DNA from: Daphnia carinata
Taxonomy: Eukaryota; Arthropoda; Branchiopoda; Diplostraca; Daphniidae
DNA length: 64,000 nt
Direction of reading: 5' to 3'
Assembly (NCBI RefSeq): GCF_022539665.2
Contig: NC_081333.1
Location: 1,922,001 to 1,986,000, forward strand
Shown one piece after another: positions 43,226 to 58,600 of this stretch. A program made the translations under genes and the position numbers. Under the pieces are notes generated by a model, which did not search any database, was not told the origin of the DNA, and worked only from the letters and a program-made list of their open reading frames with translations. Each line of letters opens with the position of its first letter. The first letter of the stretch is position 1.

Positions 43226-46200
43226 ATGCACTTTTACGACAGAGCAGCTTTATCACCCACCGCCCTCGATAATATTTTGTTCATCGAATGGAATTCTCAA
43301 ATCGAATACTTCACGTGCAGGTGAATTATAGCAATAGCACATTTTAATCTCGAGACTGCCAATTGCATATCTCTCTAACGCACTCTGTAACAACAGTGAT
43401 GACCTCAAAATCCATTCCTGGGATGGCATCGCAAAGGATAGTTCCATTAAGACAATTACTATAAACAAGGGCTCGCATATCTTAGATATAGACTGCATGA
43501 ATATCAGCCAACAAAGCATGGATCAGCGTAAAAGATCCAGCGAAATGTTTGCCATCGGGACATCTGACGGTCTGTAACAAATAAAAAACTCCCGTCAGCA
43601 CGTCTCATTTCGCTTAACCTCTGCGATCGAAACATTATAGGTAAATGCTACATCATGCACAAGTCAGGGCGTACAGAGAGGGTCATTGATGCTCACAAAG
43701 GAGCAGTGATGAATACCAAGTGGAATCACGATGGTACTAGCTTGCTGACTTCGGGTGAAGACGGCCAACTCAAGATCTGGTCTAGGAGTGGCATGCTAAG
43801 AAGTACCCACACTCAAGCAGATTCGCCAATCTATTCAGCTGTTTGGTCGCCATTCTCCACCGGCGTCTTGTACTCTTCGGGCAAAATAATGACTATCCAG
43901 TCTTTTTCAGCCAATAGCAAGGTCGGTAGAAAATTTATCGAACATCATAAAAACCAAAAATGCTGAATTCAGAAAAAAGAATGCCAGGAATTGATTGAAC
44001 GATGATACAACGAATTAATAGACCTTGCAATGGAAAGCGCACGACAGCGTTGTGCTCGTTGTGGCTTGGAGTTCGATATCGAATCTAATCGCTAGCGGTA
44101 GTGAAGATTGCCACTTCAAGATATGGGATGCCTTGGGACAGCTGTTGTTCAACAGTGCCCCCCGACTCTATCCGATTACATCCATCGCTTGGTCACCTGA
44201 CGGAGCTTTCTGCGCCTTTACTACTTTCTCATCTGTATGTGTTTCGTCTGCCTACGGGGTAATACTTCCTTTTCGTCAGCCTTACTAGTCTTCTTTTCCA
44301 GGACAAAAAAGAAAAAAAAACTAATTAGTTCCATTGTTCTTAATGTCTGTCGGTTTCGCATTCTCAATCGGCAGAGCGATATACTTGAAGGAACTATGGA
44401 CGGTGATGGAATCTCTTCTGTATGTTGGTCACCGGAAGGATCCCAGCTGGTGGCAGGGAATTCAAGTGGAAGAATCCAGATATCCCATCTGGTCAAAGGG
44501 TGTGTACAACTAGATTGCGTTCTATTCTGCTATCCATCATTTGGAAGTCGAGTTTCTATTTTTTATTTTTTTTTACCCGACATATTAATGAATGTTAAAT
44601 CAATCCCATAGGGGCCTCAGTTGGGCCAGCTATAACGTGACCAAGCTCGCGCCCAACACGCTCCAGCTGCGAGATCATTTCAACGAAACGGTCGAGTTAC
44701 TCGAATTTAGAGACGACGTCATTCTGTGGTCATTCAAGTACGGCTACCTTCTATTGGTCAGCCAAACTCATTGCTTCATTCACAAAGAGAATGGATGGAA
44801 CAGTCCGATTACCGTCGACCTGCGAGACAAATGCCCCCAGTTCATCAAACAAACGGAAAAGTTAGTCTCGTTACATCAATTTTCCTTAAAACTCATTGAA
44901 TGATCCTCTATTCTTTTATCACTGGCGCTTTCTACTTGGCCCAGGTATTTCTTAATCATGGACTGCGGCATCCTATACGTCTTTTCCTACGATGGAGCTC
45001 TGCAGGGGACACCGAGAATCTCTAATCAAAGGCTGGCGACGCTGACGGCGGATCACGTCACTGCCGCCAAAGAAGTGATAGCAGCCCGGAGCCCGACTGA
45101 TGGCAGATCGATCCATTGCTGTCACTATCGCACTGGTAAACCGTTGTACGGCGACAAACCACTGGTGCATAGCGGACAGGTGACCAAATTGGAATTGGAT
45201 CCTGGCTCACCAACGGGCGATCAGCTTTTAGCTTTCACCGACGCAGTGCGCGATCTTTACCTCCTGTCTTTATCATCAGGATTAAACAGACTTCGTTCTT
45301 CTCTGAAAATTGGTACGAATGATTTCAGTGTTTTTTTTTTCAAAGCATCTTGGTGATCTGTCATGGCGCTGTCTCTCACAAAACGCGAAATTCATTTTGC
45401 AATTTGTTTTCTGACTTGAACGTTTTTTTGAATTTTGGCAGCTGGAGGTGTGACGTCGTTCGCTTGGAATTGCGATTGTTCCATGCTGGTTATGATAAGA
45501 GAAGAAGAATTGTGCGTGGTACCTTATCCGCCAGCTGTTCCCAATGATCCAGCACTCCTCGACAAGTTCACCATTCGTCAAAACATCCGGTACGTTTCTA
45601 CTTTATTCCTCACCGTGTGCGGTAAAACAGTTTAAACATTTGCAAATTGATATCAGAGAATACGGCAAGCACGTTACCATCCAAAGTTTCGTCGGCCACC
45701 AAGTTACATTACAACGCGGAGACGGGCTAGCCTTTCCCGTCTACCTGTCGCCTTATCCATCCAAGTTGCAGCAATTCGTCTCGAACGGCCAGTGGGAAAG
45801 CGCCCAACGACTCTGCAGTTCCATCAAAGTAAGTGACCCCGTTTCAATTTGTTGAAAACCAACACAGCAAGATCTTCTGCAATCACTTTGCGTTCTTCAA
45901 AAATATGAAGATGGAAATCCTTTGGGTCTGCCTAGCGGCCATGGCGGTGCATTATAAGCAGCTGGACGCCGCCCAGGTAGCTTTCGCAGCACTCCGCGAG
46001 ACGGATAAGATCCTCTACGTTGACGCTATCAAAGTAAAGACATTTTACGCCGTAATGGCATTCTCGGATTCTTCCTTTTCTCATTTCCCACTCAAGTTGT
46101 AAACAATAAAAAATTCTATATATAATTGAGAGTATAGAAGATGAATAACGTGGCCATGATCAAGGCGGAGACTGCGCTCTTGCAGAACGGACGCACCGAA

Positions 46201-46652
46201 GCTGAAACTATTCTCCTTCAGGCTGGGCTACCTTTGAAAGCCATCATGTTGAATTTGCAGTTGTTCCAGTTCGAAAAGTAGGCCACCACTCCCCTAGTTT
46301 GCGCCTCTTTTTATTCAATTTTTTTTATTTTTTGCCAACATCCGGATTAATTAAACGATTTCTTTCTTCAATCTCTCCTCTCCACTTTTAATCCAATTGT
46401 AGAGCTCTTGAGCTAGCGGTCAAGCACGATTCCAACATCGACGTGGTGGTCGCCTACCGGCGCAAGTACCTCGAGCAATTCGGATGGACCGAAACGATTC
46501 CGCGATTCATCGAATACGCCAAGAAAGTAAGAGATAATTCATTCATTCATCTCCATTGAGATGGACCGTGCATATTAAATCTTTTCGATTCATTGGGGGA
46601 CTAGGTCGACATCGACTGGGATGCCATTGAAGAGAAACTAGTGGACGAATGA
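43226..46652 (+). CDS. IFT80: intraflagellar transport protein 80
   Basis: IFT80 is a subunit of the IFT-B complex needed to build cilia; in arthropods this means sensory cilia. Exon 1 (43226-43320, MHFYDRAALSPTALDNILFI) splices at TGC-AG|T to 43397-43569 (SDDLKIHSWD, first WD repeat), then 43641 onward. Two beta-propellers follow (DAHKGAVMNTKWNHDG, SGEDGQLKIWSRSGMLRST, WKAHDSVVLVVAWSS, GNSSGRIQISH, then FAWNCDCSMLVMI and GHQVTLQRGDGLAFPV). A C-terminal helical TPR-like region comes next (MEILWVCLAAMAVHYKQLDA, EAETILLQAGLPLKAIMLNL), ending DWDAIEEKLVDE. About 750 residues against about 777 in vertebrates. Confidence 0.93.
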
Positions 46653-49600
46653 TGACTCCGATGTAATTATACAATTCACCGGGCTTTGTGTGCCATCGTA
46701 TTAGCATATTCATACGTTGCCGTGCCATTGCGAAAGGATGCGCAAAAAAAGGAATAACCATAACCTTTGTCGAGTTACACAATACAACACTACAAAGCAA
46801 TGCGCTGTGTGTCTGGCCAAAATGTTTACAATCGATGGGTTTTGGCCCGAGCTCGTGCCTTTTCAATCCACTGGCGCCCTATCGTTCACGATTAAGCAAT
46901 TTCAAAGGTAATTTTTGCGGGTTAAAGTCACTGATGACTGGCGAAAAAGAAAAAAAATGTTCGGGGAAAGTCGTTGATTGCCGGGGAAAAAACAAACAAG
47001 TGAACACGAAATATCGTGATAATGTAAACGGTCGTTAAATCAACAACTGGAGTTCAGTATCACTGCAAGTGTAATTAGATACTTCCTTACGTTATGCGTT
47101 GAACTATTCTGACCTGGTGTTTGAACCGACATTGCATTTGTTTAACGGCCAGCTTTTTAAATACAAAAAGAGGAGAGTCAGAAAAAAAAAAAACCAACGG
47201 CATTATATAGCGGCAGCTAAAATAAACGATGACCGAGGAGCGAACGCTGGAACGTGAACGACGATATCCACATACGTGCAGAAGCAAACGAAAAATGTGT
47301 TTTTTTTTCTTTCTGTTTGTTTGTGTTTCCATGTCCTTTCGAGTGGCTCTTGCCCTTTTCTTTTTAATGTATTCAAAAAAAGCTGTGCAGACCAGGGTCG
47401 CATGGATTCTTGCCAACATCGAAAATTCGTCCATCTTCTTTTTTTTTTGGAATTCCGGAAGACTTTGTATGGAACGAAGTTGATCCGCTCCGAGCTATCG
47501 GCCAACTGTCTGGTCCATTCGACAGTTATTTCTTCCTTCGACCTACCCTGAGGATGAAATCATACGCCGGATAAAATTTCTTTTATTGATTCGAATCGCA
47601 TTTTCGAACCGACTTGTTTGGGCACGAGTGTTGCTTTCGCAGTTAAAGAGATCGTTCTAACGATATACCGGTTTTATTTGTATATGTGCGTGAGGATCAC
47701 GAGGAGGCTTCTGGCTGTAAAATTGGAATGCAAAGATCGCCAGCCCAAAAAATCGGTTGATTGGAATCTCTTGCATGTTAATTTCTATTGATTTTTTTCC
47801 TTTTTCTTCCAATGGAGATTCAGACATTACTCGTGATAAGCAACGCCAAATATAGGTCAGGCCGTTTTGGATGATTGTCTTATTTTTTTTAAATTTCCTT
47901 GTATGTTTTTATTTTCTTCTTTAAAACACAAAATTTATAGATTAGTCTTTCTATGCGAAAAATATTCGTTCGTTTTATGAAGGAATGTATATATATATAT
48001 ATATTTCCTTTTTTGGTGCTACAGAGTATTACATCAATACGACACGCCATAACCATGGATCTCTCGTTAATGTTTGAAAAAAAAAAATAAAAAGAACCCG
48101 TCGAGGCATATCGAATTTGATTCATTCATCGTACAACGATCCTCTGATCAGTTCACAAGAATACGATATGCATATGGATGATATGCACAAAAAAAAATTT
48201 CGGGTAAAAAGAAAAGGGTCGCTGATTTACGATTGTGTTTATTGCTTTTCATTCCCAGCGTTTGTTTTTTCGTATTTCCTGTGTTTCTTTCCTTTCATTT
48301 CGCCCGCCCATACACGAAATTTCAAAGTTGTCCCAGAACGGAATTTTTAAAACGCGCGTGTTTAGCGAAACAGACGAGACTTTCAGTCCAGCGCGTACAT
48401 GTAATTGACTGGGAAGTAAAACGTGATGTAGGCCTGCTGTCGTATTCTGATGCATTCATTTTTTCGTGATTGAACGAAACAAAAAAAAAAAAACAGAAAA
48501 AATATTTTCCTTTCTATTTTACGAGAGTGCCGTTAGCTTTATTATTCCGGGGTTGCCCGGAAAAGATCTTCCGCCGTAGGTGTCAAGTCGTCATTCCTAA
48601 CAATTTGTGCGTGTAAAATTTGGAAGAAGGAGAGGGAGGCTTTTGTGAAGAAATTGGTTAAAATGTTAGAGAAATAACAACAACACATTGGCCCACGACT
48701 GCGGTAGGTAAAGCAAAGAATATTTTCAAGGCGATGCTCATGCTCATCATCAATTTTTCGGTCCTCTTTTTCTTTTTTTTTTTTTACCTATACAGCTAGC
48801 GGCGATGATGACCTCTCCTCGCCGCATGACGTTGTACCGACCCGGCGCTGCGCCAATCACGGTAATAATGGACCACCTTCAATCGAGTGATTTATATTTG
48901 AACATAAAAGCATTCAAGTCGCCTAGTCCTATGCGCGATCTCTTGCTGATGTATTTTTAATGAGCGCGTTCTTTTAAGTTTTCCTTTTTCGAGAAAGTAT
49001 AGCGACTGACCCAGAGATGATGTGTCTCGAAAAAAACAAAAAACAATTGTTTCTTTCTCTTTATCTCATTCTCGTTTTATTCTTTAAAGAGAAAACCTGT
49101 ACTCGGAAAGCCGAGGTCCATTTGTCGCAAACATATCATCAAAAAGGCCGACCTTTTAAAGTGTAATAACATCGGGCCACTGCACGAAATGTTCGATTTG
49201 GTACGGTCCGATATCCAAGTGGGTCAACTATTCCAGGGCTCTTCTTCTTCCTTTTATACACTTGGGGCTCTTTAAATGTGCAGTGTCCGGGTGTACTCTT
49301 TCTGCGTGTTAAACAAAAATTAGATTGAATATAATTAGAAGAAGAAGAAAAGATGATTGCGCCCTTTTCTTTCTTCTGGTTTGTGTTGTTTCGAATTATT
49401 TACGATTGTCTGAACAGACAATGCGAAAAGAATAGGGGCGTATTGTTGCTGAAGAATTCTTTTTTGCTGACGTCAAGAACTATTTACTGAACGATTGTGA
49501 TCGTGAGCAAATCAGCCGCAAGCAACATATGCGCAAACACACACACACAGTCTATGTACGATAATCTCTCGAGCATATTGTGCGGATGAACTAGATTTTC

Positions 49601-52600
49601 ACATATGTTTTATAACGCCCACACATTATAGTGACGTCAGTCGGCTTCATTTGATTCCTTGTTTTGATCACGAACGATCTTTAACGTTAAGATTAATATA
49701 CCTGTTCGTCATTTGTTCGTTTTTCCGTTTGCGCGTGCGGGATGGGTTTCGGCTACCTGTAACATGTCGGCCATCACCCGTGAATGAACATCAACTGATG
49801 CCAATAACTCCACCCATCCCGAAAGGGGAAAAAAGGAAGAGAATGGCTGGAACAAGTTTTCTGTTCCAGTTCCTGTTCCATTTTTTGTTTTTTAAAGAAA
49901 TATCGTTATCGGTTTGAGCGGAGAAGTTGGCCAAAAGAGAGTGCAGCAAACAACAATCGTGAGCTAATCGACACGCCCTTGTTTTCCATTCCTTTTCGTG
50001 TGTCTTCATCTGTTTCACGAGACTCGGACAGCTGACATCGACTTCTCATTTTTTTAAGTAACTCTGAAAAAGAAACGACTAGTAAAAAGAGAGTTGAAAT
50101 TTATAGACTAGCATGTAATATCTATAAATGTATATAGAGTATATCATCAGGATAATAACAATAATTGTTATCATAACTTTGCGCGCGACGATCTCGCTTC
50201 TTTCTTGTACACGAATGGCACAGATGGCGGATTGTAACAAGAACGCAAATTGTCCCATTAAAAGACGAGATGTATGGGCTATACTCAAACGTGAAGTGCG
50301 TGTATATGTACAACATTTCTCGACGTCTTTCCAAGCCTCTGCCGTTTTATTTTTACAACAGTCCCATCAGATTTTTTGACAGATGACCTTCCTGGCCGAA
50401 CTCGTCCACATTCTCCTGTGTTGCAGGTGGCTTGAAAACAACAGCATATGCGGACCTTATTAAAAAATCATTCTCTATCTCGTGTAACATTCAAGAGTCT
50501 TTAATCAACATTTATCCCTTTTTTTCCAAATTCAAACGTTTAAAAAAAAAAAAAAACAGCAAATTTGTGTTAGTAGTTCAGGCGGACGTCTTACTCATCT
50601 TCGTCCCTCAAATAAAAAAGCCTTTTTCTTTTATCACGATACGCACACCCCCCATATTTTTTTTTTTGCGGCCGTTCATCCACTCTTTCGTGCTGCTGCT
50701 CGGTATTTTACGACACTCGTTTTCGTCCGAAACGACGAGCCCATTCTTTTTTTTATAGACGCAACACGCAGGGCAGGGTGGATTCCTTTTTCAAACATTG
50801 TGCCTTGTTTCATTCATAAGAAGTTAAAACAATATAGCAAAAAAAAAAAGGAGGGAGGAACTATTTGGAATGTATGTAAAAAGAAAAAAAAACAACCAAG
50901 AAAGAAAGAAAAAGAATTGTGTTGCGCGTTGTTTTATTTCAACTACACACGCACATCTATACCTGCTGATACTTGGCCATTGCGTTCAAGTGAAATGGAG
51001 GAAGAAGAAGAAGACGAAGAAGAAGAAGAAAAAAACTATAAAATATATATCTAACTCATCGTATATTTTCTGTTGTTGTTGTTACCTGGGTATGTATTGC
51101 CTCGCAGGGATATAACGAATTCATTTCGCTTTGGCTCTCCTGCTCCTCTTTTTTTTTTTTTGGACTCTAATAATATATACTTTGGCCGTGTCGGAATCGT
51201 GCATGGGTCATCACTGCGGGATTTCTTCTCTCCCCCCCCCCCTTTTTTTTTCTTGCTATTTCAATTGTCGGGAATTTTTTTTTTTTCCTTTTCCCGTATC
51301 TTTCTGATGGCCCTTCTCGTAGGATTGCGCGGACTTTTCTCTTGTTCGGTAACAAGCTACGGAATGTCGGTCAAGTTGCTGCATGTCATCGGAAAAATGA
51401 AATAAACATTTTCGGTTCTGGAATTATTTGAAAATTTCCCGCCGCTCTTTTATGTGTCTCGAGTTTCCTGAGCACGCCCTTGTTTCTACTTCCTATAAAA
51501 GCACTTTAAAAAAGGAAAAAAGATCGTGAACAAATTGATGCGAATTTGTTTTGTTTTGAATTATTCCGTCATCGTCATCGTGTGACCCAATCAGTTCAAT
51601 TCATCCGATTTTTCCTTTTTTAAACATTTTTTTTTCTTAGCTCCCTAAAAAGACAAGACCATGGCCTTTAAGATCTTTCATTTTTTTTTTTTCGTGTTCC
51701 AACGCAATGACGTCAGCACAACACGGAGGAAGAATTTTTTAATATTTAATGAGATAATAAATGAAAAAGAAAATTTCAGCCTCTGTGTCTCATCATTATT
51801 ATGCACGCGGATACATTCTACGATGTGCTTCTGTAGATGGACTGTTTGAGAGGGCAAGAGTTGAATGCTTCATCAACGAAGGACATTTTTTTTTCAAACA
51901 TAGTCTTGACCATTCCAACTTGAAAAGCTCCTGCGCCTTCGCAAAAATGATAACCCGGATATGTACGTTGACGATTTTCTTTTATATACAATCATATTTT
52001 TAAATGAAAAAAGAGAAACATCAAGTAATAAGGGTCAAGCAATGAGAACACTAGCTCACCACTTTATTTCTTGTTGTCTATGATTAGATGGGGCGAAACA
52101 AAGTGACAACATATATTCTTCCTCTATATCCCAGAAATGGTGATCTGTGTCAATTAGAGCACTGGAATGCCGTTTTCAAAATCAGCTTTTAACAATGTCG
52201 TCTTTGAAAATGTGTTAAAAACAAAAGCGTGTAGTCAATCTTTGCATAAGCAGGACAATGATTCCCCTGTTTGCTTATTACCAGTTCTTTTGCATAATAC
52301 TACGACTCCTCATTCTCCATATAGGGCTTAGATATCCCAGTATCGAAGTCATAAACAGTAAAATGACGGACAGGATTACACGCGTATGCCATTACATCGA
52401 GAACCGGTTGACTTTGTTTTCTCTTTTTCAACTTAAATTAATGTGCCACTGAATGCGTATTTGTTTGGTCATTTGAAACATTGGTCAGCTACAAACCTCC
52501 TTTTATTAAGATCGTCCATGTCCCACTTTTTGTTTTTTGTTTCATAGAATACATGTTTTGATGTACCAATTTGAATTGTGATACGTGCGGTCGTCGACAA

Positions 52601-55600
52601 TGAACAAAAATGTCAATCACCGGAATTTGCGCAACGATTTCGATGACATCAAGTGCTTTACGCCAGACCAAAAGAAATTAAACATGCAGCTATAATACTG
52701 GGTAACGTCAACCGCCGTTGAGGTCTACTTAAATACGCATTACAATGTTTCTTTTTGAATCTCCGTCCGTTATATGTGTCGTTACGCGTGCCTTCATACA
52801 AGAATATACCTCCCCTCGAAAAATGATGTAACTATATACGCGCTAAAGTTGTTATTACGTTTCAAACGTGCGTCTCTTCTGCAGCGCCCTATTAAAGCGC
52901 GTGATCGGCGTGACACCCAACCGCACACGAAATATTATTTAAATGTTTTTAATTTCTCCCCCCCCCCCCTTTTTTTATAAGATAAAATCCAGGCCGAGGG
53001 AGTGTCATTAATGACATTGATTTAAAATGAATTTCCTCTTCAACATTGAAATGGTTTCAACCACGCGAGACCGGGACGGGACGAACTGTTTCGAATGGTA
53101 TACGCGTTGGTGGCTGCAATTGGGATTATCTCGAATTGAGGACATCACATGACCATCAACGTCATCGTCCGTCTTCAAACTAACGAGGAAATCCATTTGA
53201 GAGTTTAAAATTTTAACCTGATAATTGGACTCCAAAGGGGAAACGAAAAGAACGAGGGTTTCGAAAATGGCTGCGTGAATTGATGAGACATTGTGCCCTA
53301 ACTTCTTGTTAGAGTTTGTAGAGAGAGTGGGGGGGCAACAAGTGCACTGAGAAGTCAATGGCGGTAACGATTCCATTTAATTGGTCTATTGTTTTTACTC
53401 TAGTAGAGCGTCGGCTTGCGCTTGTGTTTTCAAAACAAAATCGTCATTCATTTAAAAAGACTGAAAAAAAGGTGAAGCAACTAATGAAGGCAAAGAGAAG
53501 AAAAAAAAAAACGTGCAAATGCCGCCGCCACTGTGGTGAGGGGTTTCCACATTAACCGACGGCGCGGCTCCCGCAGCCGCGTGCAATCAATTAGAGCATC
53601 ACACAACAAATCCCGTGATCACCAATATGTACAACCGTAAGGCGTCTGTGTATATGTTCTATCCTTTTTCTTTTACCGTTCATCCGCGGCAGCTCGTTTC
53701 GTGATTCATAACGATTTTCACGTTTCTCTCTCTCCCTTCTCTCTCTTTTTCTTTTTTATCGGTTATTGTTATTCATTTTTAAATACAGCGAAGGAGGCAA
53801 TCTAACTGATATTTTCCCTTATTTCTGAGTGTGTTGCGTGTAACGCTATATGCGTCGGTTACGTGTTGCATGACGATGTTCGTTCTCAGTTGCGTTTGTG
53901 ACTGCAAGGGCGGCACCACAGGGTGTGATTACAGGCGTCGGGAATAACGTTTGATTTAAGAAAAAAAAGACATTTTGCCATGGCGTTGCGATCGATTGAG
54001 TGCGCATCATTTAATCCAATCTTATTGTACATTGACACAGCCAAGACAATAGCGCTAAATATTTTAGACGATTGCCGAAAGTCACGTAAACGCTGATGCA
54101 CATTGCGCGTTTCTCGGATAGGAATTTGAGTAAAGAAGAATGTAGAGTTCAAACATCCAAATCAAACGTGTGCTGAGAAAATTCTTCTCGTTTCACGTTG
54201 TACAGGAATTTTTTTTTTATATCGAGTGAAGGAGAAGACCCGGGTCGTATATCGGAAATGACAAACTCTAACCGGCTGCCTATAAGGAATGTAAATTGGT
54301 GAGATGTTTGAGCACGGGGAAGGGATTACAAGAGAATCTTGTAGAATGAAAGAAAAAAAAAATTCAGAAGAGATGGGAATAACTTAACGAATTATTTTTT
54401 TGCTAGACTCGTTTCTACAAGGAAAAAAAAGAGAAAACATTTGATGGAATTACACAAGCCGGATGGAACCTCTGTCATTAGAGTCCGTAAAGAGCGAGAG
54501 GCAATTAACCACAACGACTATAGCCTTTCATCTGTTGTAGTTTGAGATTTAAAAAAACAATTCTTTTAATCGGACATTTCTGCTGTATTAAAAGAAGGGG
54601 AATTAAGCGCATTGCTGATCTCCTTTTTCAACGTCTCTCATTAGGGGCGGGGAAATAGAAACAACACACACACACACAAAAAAAAAACAGGAAACGATTT
54701 ACAGATTCATTATTTGGGGCTTGAACTCTTTTGTTCGTGGCCCTAAGTAAGAGAACAATTTATCGACCCATTGTCAGTCAATTTCCATTTAAAACAGACC
54801 CTCAGACGAAAAGTATTTTTCTATTTCAACATCCATACATTTTATAGAAGAAAATAGCCATCAGATTTGAAAATAGCGCGTTAGGAATAGCCAATGGCGT
54901 CGCATGATTCATCGCCTGGTTAGTTAGCGTCACGTCATTTGCGAACGCAAAAAAAAAAAAATGAATGAGAATTTCAATAAACAACAGAACATTGTACACC
55001 AGTGGTCGTTCTCTCATTCATTTATTTTTCTAACAAGGAAAAGAAAACAAAAAATCTGTTGCGCGTACCGGTAAAACTAACGTCTTTGACGGCGACACTC
55101 CGGCATGTTTGTGTAAACAGCGTTACGCGAAAACTTGACAGACAATGCAGCCAAAGTAATCATAAACAACGATGAGAGTGAAAAAAAACAAAAAACAAAT
55201 TTCTCCGTAAGAAAGAACGTACCAAAAAAAAAAAAAATATAAATCAAATAGAGGAAAAACAAAAAACAACGGCCTTCATGTTACCGTTTGTTTTTGTTAT
55301 GTTAAGCACGGTGATGTGCGGCTGCGTAATTTTTTTCAATTTTCATTAATTTTTTTTTTTTCGGTGTTGATACAGTTTGTTTTTTCCCAGAGCTGTTGAA
55401 GGTTTCCGGCTGGTTCTAGCACTCTCCGTTACCGAGTTATCACGCACCGAACGGACCCTACCAATCACTACCAGTTGTGTTTCATACATTCAAACCCTTT
55501 ACCTTTTTGGGGTGGGCGATCATGTTCTCTTGAAAGTGACAGTTTTATTCTTTCATTGTTGTCCTTAGTGTGTGGCATAATAAGAAACGTCTGTAACAAA

Positions 55601-58600
55601 CAGTTAAACTCAAAATAACAAAGTCAAAAGCTTCTTTTGTTTTTTTTCCACCTGTATTTCCAAACTTCCCCGCCAGTACTTGACGATAGGTGAACCGTAT
55701 CCTGGTTATTTTGTCGTTTCTTCTGGCTCGAATAGGCGACAAGAACTTAAAAGAGTTAGCGCAATGACTCGGCAACCCACTTTTCCACGCTCACGGGGGG
55801 AGGATTGTGTCGCCTTTTCCCAAAGCGCCATCGTATAGACCGTGTAGAGCATCATTTACAAAGATCGGGTCCTATCCTGCGGTCATCGATGTTTCTTTTT
55901 TCCCATGTTATATACATTTGTTTCTTTAAAAAAAGAATGAAATAAAATAAAATCTTCTTGCCGGGAAGGTTTACAACACAACCCGCTAGGAATGTCCGAT
56001 TTTGTGTGTCCCCGCTGAACGTTGGGATATGAAACAAAAGTCCTGTTGGTCAGCCAGGGAAAAAGTCACCAAACCGTGGAAGCCTAGTGACCGTATGGAG
56101 AGATACAACAAACGGTATAAACAAATGCCACTATGTATACACGTAATAATAATCAATATTTGTAACACCCGCAGTATGTAGCGGTGAATGTATATCGCAT
56201 CCATTCTCGAGGGCAGCATCGAGATTTCTTTCTGGTCTTTCGCTTTTATTCTATTTTTTTTTTTTTTCACACTGTTTACATACACCGCAGTTGAAGTGAT
56301 TGTTTTTTGTTTTTTTTTGTACGCCAGTTATAGGACGGGAAAAAAACATTGGCTGTGTTTCGGTTGGACTACGAGACGATTCGAATGATGTAACATCAGA
56401 AAAGGACGGTCGCCAACATGTAGGTCATTTCGTACGTTTCAATGAGTGTAGAGAAAGAATGTGAATGCGCATCTTATGCTACATGGAAGGACGATTTAAA
56501 TACGAGAGGAGAAAAATCACGCGTGTCATGGTGTTCAACATTCTTCGTCATCTTCTATGGAAAATAAAGAAACAGAATGGCCTTTATGACAGCAACTAGT
56601 CAAACAAAGTGCCAAAACTGCCTCACCAAAATAGGGTTGAAAATGCGTGTAAGGAAAAGAATAGAAACAAGTCGTTCATCTCTTGTCCAAACAGTTGCAT
56701 ACATGTTCTTGAAGAAGGGGCTTTCAAAAGGTCTATCGGTCAAGGACTCGTCACTAGGAAAAATATTATTTTTATTTTGTCGTGAAAATTCAAGTGAAAC
56801 GAGGAAATGACTTGGCGGATGACTGGCTTCAGCAACCAATTTTCTTCGATAGTCTCGTGCGTTTATAGGACAGCAGTGTGTGATTGGGCTGTTGTTGCGA
56901 GGTAGCTGAAAGCCTCCGAGGTCAAAGAATTTTAAATGCAACCAAGAAATGATTTAAGTCGATTCTCAAACATTCCTACGTTGTTTTTCCTTCTTCTTTT
57001 ATGATCATATCTCGGGAGTGACAGGCGTACCGCTAAATCCCGCACGTATGTTATGACAGTGAACAATTTCTTTTCATTTTACAAAGAACAAGAAAAGAAT
57101 GCTAAATAATTTTTTACGCAAGCCGCAAAAGCAAAACACTGTCGACCGCAGGCACAGGGGTCATCCCGACAGCCATCTATTTTGCCTATAGTGTCATCGT
57201 TTTTTTTTTTTTTGGTTTGCAATATTGGCCGGCCGGTATGCCTGTTACGCGCGTCCTCATTATTTTTATTTTTTGGGGATCGATCGAAGTGATTCAAATC
57301 AAGCCGAAATTGAAACGCTATTATCATCGCAGACGTGCATGTCATTTATGTAAAGGCAAGAACGGGTATGCGGTGTGCTACCAAAAGACACGTCGCGAAA
57401 ATTGCCCAAAAAAATAAGTGGCGGGCAAAATAATAGGCCATTTGAATCAACAAAATGGTATAGGAAAAGCAAAAAGAAAAAAGAAGGTCTGCCAATAATA
57501 AAAAAGATAACCGCGTCGTCCGAAGCTATCAAGGTGTGTAACAAAGTGGGCGCGGAGGGTTGGCGGTCATCCAAGGTCCACTCACGGACAATATTACAAA
57601 CTACCGTTTATCGGGCCGTTGGACGACGCTCTTCTTGGTCATCCAATAAAAACGCAAATACCGGAAAACGGCTATATAACACGTACACTTTTGCGTTCTT
57701 TTTCTTTCTTTTTCCCTGTGGTGAAACTAATGATGTTGGCCATTTTTTTTTTACAAGTCCCGCAAGGAAACAAACAAGGCGTCGGGTCTCAGCAGGTCAG
57801 CTGATTCGTTTTTTTCTAGGGCGCTGTCTAGACTGGGCCGTGCAATCAACGCGGGAAACGATGTGTTATCTAAAGGCCAACATCGATCAAGTCTATAAAA
57901 ATACAAAAGAGATGACGTCATTTAGAACTTAGCGAATTATTTTTTTGCATTTTTGGACATTGGCCGAAAGAACATTGTCACTACTCTGCTCGGCACGACT
58001 TACTTTGCAATCTTTTGTTTCTTCGCATCGTACTATTTAACATCTTAAAAAGGAGATTATGGCCGTTTTTTTTTTGTCTCAAAGAGACACGATCTGACAA
58101 CCGTGTAATCAAGGGAAAGATCCTGATAGTTGTTTATATCCTATTTTCGTCTTTTGCACTACACTTTGTTCCTTTTCGTGGCTTCGCAAGTTTCTCCGAG
58201 CCCGTTAAATGACGTCACATTCGCCTCGCCTATTGCTTGTAATCGTACGGGCGCTAAAGTGCTTAAGACTATAGGTTTAAGTAAAATGTTGTGTGTCATT
58301 CGTGGCACATCAAAGTGACCTAATCTTCCCGAATATTCCTCGTAGAACAGGTGAAAAGTAAGAGACGGTTGACGTGTTGGAACTAAGCCACGTATGAGCC
58401 TTACACGCGTACGTTGTTGACATGTGTCTGTCTGTGTGCGCAAATAGTTATCGTGTGGATTCCACGTTGAACGCGTCGCTCCCATCTTTCAGCCGACTTT
58501 TGAAGTCAAAATTTAGTGAGCGTGACCCAGACTTTCTTGATTCTAGGTCCGCCTCGTTCCTTTTTCATGTCTCTTACGTTTTCCCTCCCTTTTTATTTCT

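Noticed and set aside
47203..47551. Overlapping open frames on both strands in the gene-less tract
   Set aside because: Composition-driven frames over poly-T and poly-A tracts, with no conserved motif.
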